DNA from: Sphagnum compactum
Lineage: Eukaryota > Bryophyta > Sphagnopsida > Sphagnales
Length of the DNA: 64,000 bases
Direction: 5' to 3'
Assembly: GCA_965153455.1 (NCBI GenBank)
Contig: OZ234493.1
Span: forward strand, 26,898,213 to 26,962,212
In this document: one piece after another, positions 36,671-49,200 of the stretch
How positions within the stretch are numbered: position 1 is the stretch's first letter
Layout of the letters: the number at the start of each line of letters is the position of its first letter
Made by a program: the position numbers and the translations under genes
Notes under the pieces: model-generated
Seen by the model: only the letters and a program-made list of their open reading frames with translations
What the model was told of the DNA's origin: nothing
Databases searched by the model: none

Positions 36671-38640
36671 ATAGCGAGTAGGCATATTATTCCTTCTCTT
36701 TTGCATCAATCATTTGTTGGCATTTTGGTGCTGTCTTCTAAATTGGGTGTGTTTTGTCTAAAAGTTCTCATCCATCTTTCAAAAGCTTTTGAGTAAAAGC
36801 CAGTGTGTGTGTTAGTTTTGTAGGGTAAATTTTCTGAAGTGGCAAATTAAACATGGATGTGAGATATCCATGAACCTGTGGGAGCTCTCCCTCCTTCACA
36901 TTGAGACCACAATTTCATCTCTCTTGTTTTGTTTATCCATTGTCATCACTTAACTTCACAAAAGTATTCAAGCTTTCATATCCAAGCCACCATAAAATGG
37001 AAGATAAAGATACTTGCATGCTTTGGAAAACGATGGAAATTGGTTTTTTGAGAAGGTGCTGATGATGGAAAGGAAGGCTAATAGGGCCCTTCATGTCCCA
37101 AACTTTAGTGGTGGAGGTATTTGGGAGAAGTAATCAACCTCCCTATTTATGAAAACAGGTGAAAATTTCCATTCCCACTGATAACATGTTCTTTATCTAG
37201 TTTCTATAAGCGCTCCCATGATTTTGTGTCACTCTAGAAATTGCAATGTTCACAGGCACTAATCTACAAATTTCATCCTTAAACAATTTTTTTGTCAATG
37301 TATTGTTGGGTAGATCAAGTAGTCCTACTTGATAGGAATATGTAGGTTTGTTGTGGGAAACAAGAAACCAAGCTTCATGAGTCATAGAGGCAAAAACATC
37401 TCTTGGGCATAATGGTTTCCAATGTGTTCTTCCCCATGAGTACATCAAATAAGGTGCATGCCCTGGTATGAAGTTCTACCAAGGCTTGTTCCAGAGTGTA
37501 ACCCGTGTTATATCCCTATAGTGTTCCCATCATAAGTTTCATCATAAGTTTCATCATTTTCAAGCTCTCATTTTCAAATTCATGTTTTCAAGTTTTTCAT
37601 TTTCTTTGTCTTCATGCTCCTACTTTGTTGTTCTTTCTTTTTCAATCTCTTATTTCCACAACATTTGAAAGCAATTTATGCTCACAATTCCATGAATACA
37701 TTGTATATTGAAGTCATTTTCAATCTTTTTTTTGTGTGAAATTTCAATCAATTGCAAAATTTGACAATAGGTTGCCAATAATATTCCAAACTTTCATCAT
37801 AATCTAGCATTATAGATTGTCTTTCAAATTAGGTCAAGATTTTGCTTTGACCTACAACAAGTTGGGTTTAAGGTTGTTGTAAGGTTTAAAGGTGAAAACA
37901 CAAATAGGTGGACTATTTATACTATCATTCTCACAAATTTTCTGGATGTACATGAACTTAAAATGTGAAGTCATATTCATTAACATTATCAAAATTTTAT
38001 GTTATCCATGTTGCAACAAAATATTAAAAGATATGCATGAGTTCTAAAAATGCACATTGGATAACATGGTTAGTTAAATGTCACATTACAATAGTTTTAA
38101 CTAATGTAAATTAATGAAACATATTATTTGTAGTATACTTTATTATATATATATTAAATATATATTAACACATATGATTAATATTGGATTTTCATCTTTT
38201 TATTTCTTAAAAATGTCTTTACATTGTAATAAATGAAGGCCCAAAATAATATATGGCAATTAAATTCAAAATTGTATTTAAAATAAATTATTAAATCAGT
38301 CTTAAGTTGGTTCAAATCACCATTTAATTTGTCATATTGTAACTAATTGATGTAATAAAAGGTTATGATAAATAATCTTATACATTATAATCAATTATAT
38401 TAAATAATGACTATTATAAATTTTATATAACATTAAAGTTATCATTTTAATAGTACCAAAAATAACATTCGTAAATTATTTTGACTACAAGTGAATGTAT
38501 AGTTGAAATTTCATTGAAGGTGAAATGGAATTAGGGCATGGTAAATTTGGTTCACTTTTACAACCCCATAATGATTTAGGTTAGTGGATTTGGACTCATT
38601 GTGTACTAGTGTTTGAAGGCTGTTGTTTTGCCACCTACTA
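36671..38640. other. No gene recognised
   Basis: AT-rich, especially 37980-38480. Short frames only; no motif was identified. Confidence 0.4.
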
Positions 38641-38642
38641 AA

Positions 38643-38925
38643 GTTCTTTCACCGGGATATGGATAGATTTACATCATTAGTTTCGATCCACCTCCTAGCA
38701 CAAAGCAGTATGAGGTGACAATTGAAAATTTCCCTAATTGCAATTGTGTTGACTCCATTCAAATGATGGTAGTTTCCTTGGTTGGTCGGAGGAAATGGGT
38801 GCATTGTAAACATCTCTATTTCATCTTGCAAAATGTGATGTATTGTGACCAAACATAACCTGTCATTCATTTCCCGACATAGAGTTGGAATGAAGTGTAA
38901 TGCCTAATGAGTCGTGCTAGGGTGA
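38643..38925 (+). pseudogene. SWIM zinc-finger transposon-like protein fragment (copy 2)
   Basis: The frame reads PGYG, then YEVTIENFPNCNCVDS, then SLVGRRKWVHCKHLYFIL. The spacing CxC...CxH (NCNC ... HCKH) is that of a SWIM zinc finger, a domain found in MULE/FAR1-type and other transposon-derived plant proteins. A stop after PGYG and three more downstream (after CDQT, FPT and WNEV) break it. It aligns with 43880-44290, which is interrupted there by a MITE. The parent element is not identified. Confidence 0.7.
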
Positions 38926-39404
38926 TATTTCTAGAATAATGGGAGTGTGTCATCAAGTTGTATGTGAGGAATTTTTTGCACACCTTCAACATACAGATAT
39001 GCACTCACAAAACCCGCTTGGAAGTGGAACTACTACGTAGTTGTAGTCTAACAAGTACGGTGGTTCAAGGTAATGCAATGAAGCTCATTAAGAATTTAAT
39101 GCGTTGTGTCCACTTGAAAGATACAAAGACATTAAGGGAGAATCGTAAGTCACCATGATGCAATATGAAGGGCATTATGTTGACATTCATTCAATGTCAC
39201 GCTTGATGGTTGAACCTTTTTGGTTCCATTCGTCATAACATCTACATACAACCTCGAACTCTAACATGCATTGGATTTTTGAAAAGGCTAATCTAAAGGA
39301 GCCATGTTACAAAAATCTTATAAGTTTTTATTTTTTTTATCAAGAGTTAAGCCTTGGGACTAAACATCACTTCACTTAGATTGAGGAAAAAACAGACAAA
39401 TTCA

Positions 39405-39800
39405 ACCCCCTCTACTTCCAGCAAGTGTAGCTCCTTCACAGAAAACCCGATGATGCTAAAATTTGGAGAGAACCTTCTACACCTCCTAAAAAAAATTGTT
39501 TTAAGTTTGGCACAAATCCAACGGTGGATTTGGGAGGAACAACTATTTGAAATAAAACTCTAGAGGCTTTGTTATGGAAATCCTTCCATGAACTCCACTA
39601 CAAACACCCTCTACTTCCGGCAAGTGTAGCTCCCTCACAGCAAACCCGATGATGCTAAAATTTGGAGAAAACCTTCAACACCTCCTAAAAAAAAACTGTT
39701 TTAAGGTTGACACAAATCCAATAGTGGATTTGGGAGGAACAACTATTTGAAACAAAACTCCAGAGGCTTTGTCATGGAAATCCTTCCATGCTTATTTCTT
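39405..39800. repeat. Tandem duplication, 2 x ~199 bp
   Basis: Copies begin with CCTCTACTTCC at 39409 and 39608. Both contain CCCGATGATGCTAAAATTTG and GGATTTGGGAGGAACAACTA and end with GGAAATCCTTCCATG. Identity is high. Confidence 0.9.
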
Positions 39801-40664
39801 GCACACATCCTTTTCATGAACAACACCTTTCCACACATAAGAACTAATCTTTTCCTCACACATTCATTCTTTTCCTTTTCCCTTCCTCAACCCAAGATAC
39901 TCCTCTCTCCCTTGGTAAACCTCCATGACCTTCCTTGAGCTCGTTCCCCTTGACCAATGGAAGCTTCAAAATCCTTCCCTCCAATCAATGGCCTCCTCAT
40001 CCTTTAAGAGCCAATGAGAATTGAGAATGATTTGCCCTCCAATTGATTTTAGGTTGAGAATTCTTGGGCCCAATGAGACACAAAAAATATTCCATCCTCC
40101 AATCAAATAGGATGACAATCTTCATGACTAGTGGGATTGGAGGACTCATCCTTCCCCTTATCTTGGATATCTTGATGAGGTTCTTGAACTTGATCCTTAT
40201 CTTTTCCGTCCGTTGACCCTCACATCCTACTTCTTCATCTTAATTATTTCAAGTAACTAACTACTATGACAATTTATCGGTAGTAACAAGTAAACATCCT
40301 TGAATCCTTACTTGACTAAATCAATTCAATGGTTGAAGTAACATCCCCGTGTACCATTTACTCTTTTGATATCCCCTACTTATTTTTTCTTCCTTGCACT
40401 AATTAACTATGTAGTACATGGTAAATTGGAATTAAAATTTGCATCACAAAAACCCCCACATACTCCTAGATGCACCGTCGAAATTAGGGTTTGATGAATC
40501 TATTAGATCGAGGATGTTCGAATTTTCATGAGGTTCCGCTGTCACTCCCACAACTTACGCCTACCCTAATTTGTTAAATAAAAAGGTTTCGACCCCTTCT
40601 GAACGCAAGTACCACATTGTTTCTGCTACCCTCTATTTTTGTTGATGCAGGTGATAATTTAGTC

Positions 40665-41108
40665 ATGGTGGATGATGTCGCTACACCTTCAAATCCTCCA
40701 GTTGCACCAATAGACAAGGAAGAACTTAAAGAAGCACCGTTTGACGGAACACCGCTTGACGAAGTAGCGCTTGCGGTGAATGTCTCTCAACGGTCGTGCG
40801 AAGAAGAACCATCTAGAAGAGTGGTGCGCACTCGAGTTGATCGTTCGGCATGGGATCGTCGATTGTCTCTTAACCCACATGCTTTAGCAATTTATTTAGA
40901 ATTCGTTCATGCTCGAAGAACCGCGCCAGAAAGGTTTGAAGAGTGTCAATGTGAAGACGACGATGTTCGTCTTCATTGTCGAACTTGGGTTCCCGGTGAT
41001 GGCCATTACCGTTGGCTACGAGGCCCAATTAACCCCTTTTCCATGGAGCATCGAACCGAATACCTAGCTCGCACCATCCGTCACATTCTAGAGTTTTTAC
41101 AATTGTGA
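40665..41108 (+). CDS. Compact unknown protein, 147 aa, CpG-retaining
   Basis: I do not recognise the family. The frame from ATG 40665 to TGA 41108 has no stops, an acidic Pro/Glu/Asp-rich N-terminal third, then an Arg- and Glu-rich region with three cysteines (ECQCEDDD...LHC) and Trp/Gly/Pro-rich text (TWVPGDGHYRWLRGPINPF). The region 40470-41100 keeps many CpGs, while the DNA around it is CpG-poor and AT-rich. This suggests an unmethylated, selected gene rather than transposon debris. The open frame continues upstream to 40617, but GATGCAG at 40644-40650 could be a splice acceptor, so the second Met was chosen. No signal peptide or membrane segment is evident. Confidence 0.55.
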   Translation: MVDDVATPSNPPVAPIDKEELKEAPFDGTPLDEVALAVNVSQRSCEEEPSRRVVRTRVDRSAWDRRLSLNPHALAIYLEFVHARRTAPERFEECQCEDDDVRLHCRTWVPGDGHYRWLRGPINPFSMEHRTEYLARTIRHILEFLQL

Positions 41109-42100
41109 TATATTCCCTTCAAGTTGTTTACTAAGTTGTAATTCACCTGAGGCCACTAAGGTGGAAATGTTAATACTTAAGTTTGATTTTGGTTTTGTCT
41201 AAGCGTTTGATAGAAGTGAAAACTAAATAAAGATGTATTAGGATTGCATCCTAGAAATCTTTCCAGTACATCATTCGTGCCCGAAGATTATTCTACAGAC
41301 TAACTTAATATTGTCATGGCTAAATGTTGTTGTGAGTTATGGGCTTGTATTCCCAATATATCAACAAATCACATCTAATTCTACATCCCTTTTCCTTTCT
41401 CTACAACATAAAAGGATAATGCACTTAAAAAGGTTTACTAGGTCCATAAACTAACTAAGCATTGCATCAATTTAAATAAAATTACGTTGAAATATCCAAA
41501 GGCTAATCCAGCTCTTAATAATTATTACTTGGAGGTTTATCAGGATTCAAATCATTAATACCAAGGAAAACTATGGAACTAAGGCTTAACAATTTGTGGT
41601 ATTATAATCCATGGCTCACATTGTACGACATGCAATAAAAGGATTTTCATAAAGTACATTTGGAAGCAATTAATATATATGAAATACTTGTATGAAATGC
41701 AAGATTTGCTGGCATTTTTAGAATTGTTCTCATTTTTGTAAATGGATCACCCATTGGGCATTGGTTTTTTTGTTTGTAGATTACCTTAGATAGTACTAAT
41801 TACCATTCTTCTTCTACCAAAAGTAAGATCATGTTTATTTTTGTCATGTGTTGTGCCACTTGTGTCTTGCTACATAATGAAAGTATGCATGTTTTGTAAT
41901 TCTATGACAAAATATCACCTGAACATTTTAAATGTCTTTTCCAAGTATAGTTTTGTACATGGCATCCAACCCACTAACAAACACTAGTATATTATTCAAT
42001 AAACTTCTTAAAATGAACAAGCTATGGTTTTAGGGATAATCGTTTACCAAAACTAAGTTAATTTGGAAAGTTTCGTTGAACAAGGTTTTTTAATGATGAA
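41109..42100. other. No gene recognised
   Basis: AT-rich spacer following the unknown gene. No motif or notable repeat was found. Confidence 0.4.
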
Positions 42101-42463
42101 TTTCATCCATTTTGATTTCATCCATGTCCATGTGGCAAAATGTTTTGCCATGCCATTTAAAATTTTATCTTATGTGATAAGGAATATTCCAAAAATATGT
42201 TCTCCATGCCATCAAAATATTTTAAAAAAGGTTCTATCATGTTCACATGCTCATGCGCTCATGCTCACACACTCACAAAATAGCCTCGTTGCTTCAAAGG
42301 ATTCATGGTGGACAACACACAAGCAAATTAGAATGTTGTCAAAATTATTTACGGTTATGGGGATGCCACTATAAGGATGGTGGACAAAGAACTAACATGT
42401 TTGTTCCACTAGACTCAATCGCTTAATAGGCATACCAAACAACTAATCAAACCTTCATTGCAG

Positions 42464-42959
42464 GATAAGCTTAAGGCCCTTTGTTTCGACTATGTCTTTA
42501 GAAGAAGTGGACACTCGACATGCAACTATCTATTGTTGGTGGCTTTTGTCGAGAGCTATGTCTGAGTGTGCTATGCACAAACTTGGTAATTGGCTTGCTT
42601 TCTGGCACTTCGTGTTAGACAGTGGGGCGAGTTCATGGCCCATGTAAGATTTTCCTTTCATATATTATGAATTCAAGGATTTATCTTCTATCTTCTTTAT
42701 TCCTACACTTTTGGTTTGATTCGCTCTTCTTGGTATTTGCAGAAGTTTGGCAACATTGAGTGGGCAAATATGCCAACTTGAAGTCTTGCTGAAACTATGC
42801 ATAACATTTGGTTATAACAGTTGGGAAAATGCAACACCTCCTTATACACAACCACCTGTGACAACTATGTTTAGGCTTTTAAAGAGTCCATTTTATATTG
42901 ACATTATTTGTGAAGAGTTCCTTCTGGGAAAGGTCCTGATAGAAATGAACTCCTTTTGA
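42464..42959 (+). pseudogene. Two-exon gene fragment of unknown family
   Basis: Exon 1 (42464-42643) follows acceptor TCATTGCAG and ends at donor GTAAGA. Exon 2 (42743-42959) follows acceptor TTTGCAG. The 99-bp intron joins codons in phase and gives ~130 continuous residues. These include WLAFWHFVLDSGASSWP, ISLATLSGQICQLEVLLKL and TQPPVTTMFRLLKSPFYIDI. The start and the downstream exons are not clear; a TGA ends the frame. It looks like a captured or residual piece of a cellular or element gene. I cannot name it. Confidence 0.4.
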
Positions 42960-42994
42960 GGAGGGCCCATTTTTTGAGGGATGTTTCCTAGCTT

Positions 42995-43300
42995 GTGGCA
43001 ACCGTTGCCAATTTTGCTTTTGGATCCTTGTTCATGACGCTGATTCCTCATCTCGAAGGTGAGGAGGTGTTTGGTTCTGCCAAATGCAATGTCGACTTTT
43101 TGCCAGGGGTGATTAACAAGTTGCATAGACCTAACCATGTCAAATTTTCTCATCCTCATGTGGCTGTTCCCACTTGTCATCCCAACAATGTCGACAACTT
43201 GCAAGTCCATGCCTCGCCATGTGTTACAAAAAATATGTTTTCTATACTTTCTCAAGGTGGCATAATGGTTAGTGAGATTACGTGTGGGGATGGCCTCTAG
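42995..43300 (+). CDS. Unknown 101-residue open frame
   Basis: Open from ATG 42995 (MATVANFAFGSLFMTLIPHL) to TAG. Past that stop the same frame continues for ~50 codons (HIDWRPFSFGVQCY), so the TAG may be secondary. CpGs are relatively frequent for this island. The antisense strand is also open over 147 codons, and the coding strand is uncertain. Confidence 0.3.
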   Translation: MATVANFAFGSLFMTLIPHLEGEEVFGSAKCNVDFLPGVINKLHRPNHVKFSHPHVAVPTCHPNNVDNLQVHASPCVTKNMFSILSQGGIMVSEITCGDGL

Positions 43301-43772
43301 CATATTGATTGGCGTCCTTTTAGTTTTGGAGTGCAATGTTATGCATTGCTAAAAAATACTGATGTGAAGTGCCTAAAAAAAATCAATACACATAAGACAA
43401 CATTTGGGACCCTAGCCCCATGTTATTTTGGTTTTTGGGCCCAATTCTGATTTGGGGCTCTTGAGTACAATGAACATTGGTTTTGTTTAGATGACTAAAT
43501 AATCATTGTGTGGGTGGGTCTTTGTGAAAGTATGTCGTTGCTTGCCCACATGTCTCGATTGTATGGCCTATTCATCATGGTGTCAACCTTATTCAAAAAG
43601 AGTTATCATCTTTGGAAGAAACTAGGTTCATGTTTGACTTTGAACATAAGAAAAACCCTTGGAATGTATTTAGAAGTGAGCCTTCCACTTCAAGCAATTT
43701 CTAGGTTCCTTCAACCTTTACACCAAATGTAATCAGACCTATAAATGCAAGTAGTTGGCCCACATCTCATTG

Positions 43773-44290
43773 TGGCAAAAAGGTGAGAAGGCCTTCAATG
43801 TTTAAATTAATGAAACAACACACCAACAATTGGTATACTAGTAAATTGCTTAGTCCTTGAACTAGTCTACCCCCTTTAGATATCCACCCCCTGGGTATGG
43901 ACGAATTTATAGCATACTCTATGGCCATAAGCATTTCAATGTGACACTTGAAAATCACCCATGTTGTTCTTACATATATTTCATTGTCATGTCAGCAACT
44001 TCTTTGGGCAAGCATGGAACATGGGTGCAATGTAAACACATGTATCCACTATAACAAAATGTGTCCCTATACGCCAAGTGATTTCACTAGATTTTGAGTG
44101 AATTCACTAGTCTTAGTAAATGGGGACTAGTTGGAAAGTAGTGAATCGGGAGTAGTGAATAACACCCACATTTTGTAGTAGTGATCATACCCTACGAAAC
44201 ATAATGTATTGTGGTTAGTTTGAAGAGTTCATTCATTATCCCACATGGAGTTGGGACGAGGTTCAACGATTGTTGGCACATGTTAAAGGA
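43773..44290 (+). pseudogene. SWIM zinc-finger protein fragment (copy 3), split by a MITE
   Basis: The frame gives KRPSMFKLMKQHTNNWYTSK, then VTLENHPCCSYIYFIVMSATSLG, then TWVQCKHMY. It aligns with 38643-38925 and, inverted, with 31690-31872. The first CxC of the SWIM finger has decayed to CC. The 44047-44183 MITE sits inside the homologous stretch, and a frame change near 43880 adds to the damage. Confidence 0.65.
44047..44183. mobile_element. 137-bp CACTA-family MITE with ATC target duplication
   Basis: The left end CACTATAACAAAATGTG and the inverse right end CACTACTACAAAATGTG match at 15 of 17 positions. It is bordered by ATC at 44044-44046 and ATC at 44184-44186, the 3-bp duplication expected of CACTA transposition. 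The paralogous sequence near 38806-38845 lacks the insert and serves as an empty site. No coding capacity. Confidence 0.9.
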
Positions 44291-45645
44291 TTTGAGAGCC
44301 AATGATATTATAACAAAAATATATTTGCGTCAGGTTTTGGAGTGCATATTTCATTTTCACTATTCACAATCCAATATGCTAGTGTTGATGGAGAACTTCC
44401 GACAATGACGTAGGAAAAATTAATTTCGTAGTGCAATGAATATCATTTTTGGAATATGTTATATTTTTTACATCCTTGGATGGGCTAATCATTTCTAGGT
44501 CATGGTTTGCTTGAGAGGGCAGAAAATACCATCTCGTGACAATTTTTGGAAAATATACCATATAAAGCAATGTTAGGTGTATGATAATAAAAATTTAAAT
44601 TTACAATCTTGTAATATGGAATAAGCACATCACAAAAGTGTTGAAATATTTTCATGCATATGAATATATTTAGTATTTTGGTAAGCACCAAATGTTGTCC
44701 CACAAAAGAAATACTTCTTACATGTATATTTGTTGTAATACAACCATTTTGTTTAGAAAAAGAATTGTAATTTGATATGTATACACAATATGCATTTTTT
44801 GACTACCTTATTGGCCCAATTACATATATTTGATGAACCCCTAGGATGATAAGACTGTGTTGAAATTTTACATTTTTTGTCCACATAGCAAAATACCTTG
44901 ATTTTTGTGTGAATGGGTGGGGGGGGGGGGGAGATAATTCCTAATGTCTTTAATATGACGTATTTTAGTGCCCTATATATTTTTAAGTTTGAAAGTAATC
45001 CTCTTAAAATTATAGTCATATGGTTTATAAAGGGGTCTCATACTTTCAAAATACCCATAAAATATGACTTCTTTTTATAAAATACCAATAATTTCCATAT
45101 ATTTGAACCCAAAGTGGGTACAATAATGCTTCATGTCATATGGTTTTAATGTTTGAAGATCTTGACACATAGAAAATTGTGCAATTCATATGTTTAAGTG
45201 GGAAAGTTGGTGTATGTGTAAAAGTTTTCTAGCATTTGAAAATACTGAAAGATTGCAATACCTTATAAAAAATTGTCCACCCAAGCAAACCATGACCCTT
45301 CTATTTTGATGATTATTTTTAATGCGGTTTGCAATCGTTAAAAGACCCCATGTTTATGGGTACAATTTTGAGCCACCATTTTCACCCATAAATACTTTCA
45401 AAAGAAAGTAGTTTGTGTGTTTTGAAACCAAACCCTTATCCATGTGGCAAAATATTTTTCACATCAACAAGGAATATTGTGCCACATCACAAAAAGTGAA
45501 TCCATGTGGCAAGAGAATATTCAATGATGTGGCATGGAATTTATTATAAGATTCTTTGTTGCTCATTTGAACCCACTTACCCACTCACTGCTTGTTGTTC
45601 GATGGTCGCTTGCTAGCATCATTGTTTGTGTTTTAGGCCTTTTCA

Positions 45646-46265
45646 TAATGGTATAAAATTTGGGATGTACCTACCATATCAAATAAACCATATATGTTGA
45701 TCTATCATGAATTTTACATATATAATTATTTTATTATCTATCAAAATTTTATCTTGGTTAACACAATTTTTTTTCTAAATCAAACAATTCAAATGATGTG
45801 ATATTAATGTGTGACCTACCATGCATGTAGATACAATTCTTTTGGAACTTGAATATTTCAATTATGATAATGTTAAGCCTTTCAAAATATTTTTTTCTTA
45901 TAATAGGTTTAAAAGGTTTAGAAGTGGTTTTTAAAATGTTTGTAAAATGCAGTTTATATTTGGGACATGGTAAATCATGCCTTAAATATTAAATAAATGC
46001 ACCATATGTTTGGATTTCATAAATTGTTCCCCATGATGCAAAAAAAACTACTTTTTACAATTTGAAAAATATCATAGTTTTTGCAAAATAAATTGAAAGT
46101 AGATATTTTAAAAAAAATCTACTTCTTCAACTTCTAAAAAATTCTCCATATCACATTTGATACACTCTTGTAATTGAGAATGTCAATATGACTAGGCATC
46201 ACCTACTTTCTAATCTACTTGTTATATAATTCTATTGTTTTGCCTTTGAGGACTAATTTTTTGGC
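45646..46265. other. 3' flank of the receptor kinase gene
   Basis: AT-rich. It contains the downstream region of the minus-strand receptor kinase. No other feature was recognised. Confidence 0.4.
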
Positions 46266-49200
46266 CTACTTTAGCACGCTTTCACTCATAGAACTAGAAC
46301 TTATAGTTGCTAATAAGGATTCATACTCAATGGTTCTTAGTGGATTTTCTTTTATAACAACTTCCATCTCCATTTCATCACCTTGTAACATTGCCACTAT
46401 TCTAGCCATGGATGGTCTCTTTGAGGCTGTGGATTGCACACATAAAAGCCCAATGTTTATGACATGTATTATGTCCTTTTCATGGTTGTGGGTATTCAAT
46501 TTTGGGTCCACTATCTCCAAAAGCTTGGCCTCTTCATATAATTTCCAAACCTGATTCATGATGAGAATACCAACATATAATACATATTTGAGGAATGGTA
46601 ATCTATGAATCAATATTGACACTTTAAATTATAGAATTTGAAACACATGTAATGTTCATAACTAAAGAAGAATGTTGTCCAATTCATGCAAGATGAAAGC
46701 TCCAATCAAGGATCATTCAAGATTCTCAGGGATTAGTTCATTTAGTCAGACTTCAATATTATATATTCACCATATTACTACATTATTATGTAACTTCCAT
46801 TTTGAATTCCATGGTATTTATTTGTCTTGATGTAGTTTACAAGTTTGACATATGTTTCCACAATCTTAAATATTGTTGAATCTTGTACATTTGCCACAAT
46901 GATTCCATTTATTGAAAAAATAATGTTATGAGATTACTTACCCATTCAAGAAGATATGCTTGATCTTCATTTAAGTTGGGCTCAATATTCTTCCTTCCAC
47001 TTACAATCTCTAGTACTAGAACCCCAAAGCTGAACACATCAACTTTCTCACTTAGTTGGCCACGAGAAGCATATTCTGGTGCCACATAACCCCTGCATGC
47101 AATTCAAAAATGCCAAGTTCATGAATAAGTTTGTGTTTAGAACTTGGTTTTACATTCAAAAAAAATTCATGAAAATGTCTATGCATTTATTTTAAATTAG
47201 AAGTTGGCTTACCAAACCACAAAAGGAAAGCAATATATTATCTTGATATTGGATGTCTTTGCATAAGTATTTTTTTGACAAATGGGGATCTACAAAATAT
47301 GTAACAATTTATGGACATATATTGAATCTATCTTAAATAATTAAGGTTTAATCATATACTAACTTGTCCATGTTGTGTTCAAAATTTGTGGTCAATATAA
47401 ACAAAACCAGATGGTACACTCCATATGAAATGTATGACATGTGTAAATACTACTTACATAGTCCCAGCAATGTGGAAAGTACTAATATGGGTGCTCGTGT
47501 CTGGAAAAAGTCGGGCCAACCCAAAATCAGCAATCTTGGCATTAAAATGTTTGTCCAACAAAATATTGGGTGCTTTGATATCTCGATGTATAATGCGAGG
47601 TTGCGCATCTTCATGAAGATAGGTGAGGCCACGAGCAACTCCCAAACATATGTTTTTTCGCATTGGCCAATCCAGATTGTGTCCTCCTTTGTTCTCTATT
47701 TTGGAAGGAGAAAAACCTCAAGAATTATATCACCCAATCTAAAGCCTCAAGAATAAGAAAATTATGATATAAAATTAATAGTTATTGAATTACAACATGC
47801 AAATAATATGTTAATTTGCATAGATGTATTTTAGATAGTGACAAATCATCTTGGGAATATATATGTATAAGAGAACCTTCAAAGATCCAAATAAAGTTTT
47901 GCAAGTTTTGTCCATTTTCAACATGATTTGACATTTATGTTCTTACTCCATTTTAATTATGTTATAGGTCAAAGAATTTACCAAAAATAGTTTCTGCCAA
48001 ATTGTTGTTGTCTACAAATTCATACACAAGGAATCGTTTGTTTGCACCTCCTCCACCCATGAGACAACAACCCTTGAGTTTAACAAGATTCTTGTGTTTC
48101 ACATTTGTAATGAGCACAACTTCATTAAGGAATTCATCAATGCTTTGTTGGGAATTTGTTAATAGATGTTTCACAGCAATTTCACCCCCATCTTGTACTA
48201 TTCCCTGTAAGGCAAAAAAAAATGAAATTAGTTTTAATAACCATTTAGAATTCAAGGTGACTAGTGCATCAATATAGAGCCCAAAACAACAATGAAAAAA
48301 TAGTGTACACATACCTTATAAACAATTCCAAAGGATCCTTGGCCTATTTTCATGTCAGGGTGGAAGTCTCGAGTGGCTATTTTGATATCATTATATGCAT
48401 ACAATGTGGGTTGCACATCTTGTTTCGCAAATTCTGAATCCAATACATGCAACTTTAATACAAGTTTCATGATTACTTTAAATATTTTTCATAAACCTAT
48501 AAAAAAAACCTTAAATTAATTGTATATTTGTAGCCCATAATGTAATAATTGAACATGCAAAAAGAAACATTTAGTCTACTGATAAACTTGACTAAATTTA
48601 TTTTATTATATTGTAAGCCCATGAATATGGAAAAATATTCAACAATATCAATTGAAAGAATCTGAATCATTTCATGTTACCTTCTTGGATTTGAAGTAAC
48701 AAAGAATATTTTTCTTTTCGTGCTGACCAATATAAGAAAAATACAACCATTGCTATCAAAAAAGTTACCACTGTCACTGGCACTATAACTTCTATCACAA
48801 TTGCATTTGTGTCCTTGCCTGAAGGACAAATCCATAAACCATGTGTTAATGACCAATTCATGATGAATTATAACTGGTTAAGTCACAATATAATATAAGA
48901 CATATATTAATTAATTGATAAGGTGCCATATTTTTACTTCATAATCAAGTAGAAAATTTGATCCATAAGTAACCCCAAGTCTATTTCAAACAACAAGGAA
49001 CAATAGACACATTGTTTTTCAAAAAATTGAAATATGGGTAAATTAAATAAAAAAACTTGCCTTTTGGTGGTGGCGGGATACTTTGGCAAAAGTAGTAGAT
49101 TTCAGCTTTAGTCCACCCAGACTTGTCATTTTTCAAAATGTTGTCACAACAAGGGTTGTCTTTAAGCCTGTCAATATGTTCCATTTGTTCAGATGTGACA

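Larger units (their letters stand above)
42100..45645 (+). mobile_element. SWIM element, longest copy (unclassified, degenerate)
   Basis: Related non-coding blocks occur at 42120-42280 and 45420-45645 in direct orientation. Shared words are CCATGTGGCAAAAT and a GCTCAT...CCCACTCAC-like stretch, and a third copy lies inverted at 31455-31650. Between them lie spliced-looking coding text (42464-42959), an unknown frame (42995-43300) and the SWIM protein region (43773-44290). Whether the direct blocks are true termini is inference. No reverse transcriptase was recognised, and the superfamily is open. Confidence 0.4.

Noticed and set aside
31455-45645. Two block pairs in opposite orientation, looking like ~14-kb terminal inverted repeats of one giant element
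   Set aside because: In both places the non-coding block lies downstream of the SWIM frame in its own coding direction, so these are two inverted copies of one element. A third SWIM copy in between also argues against terminal repeats.
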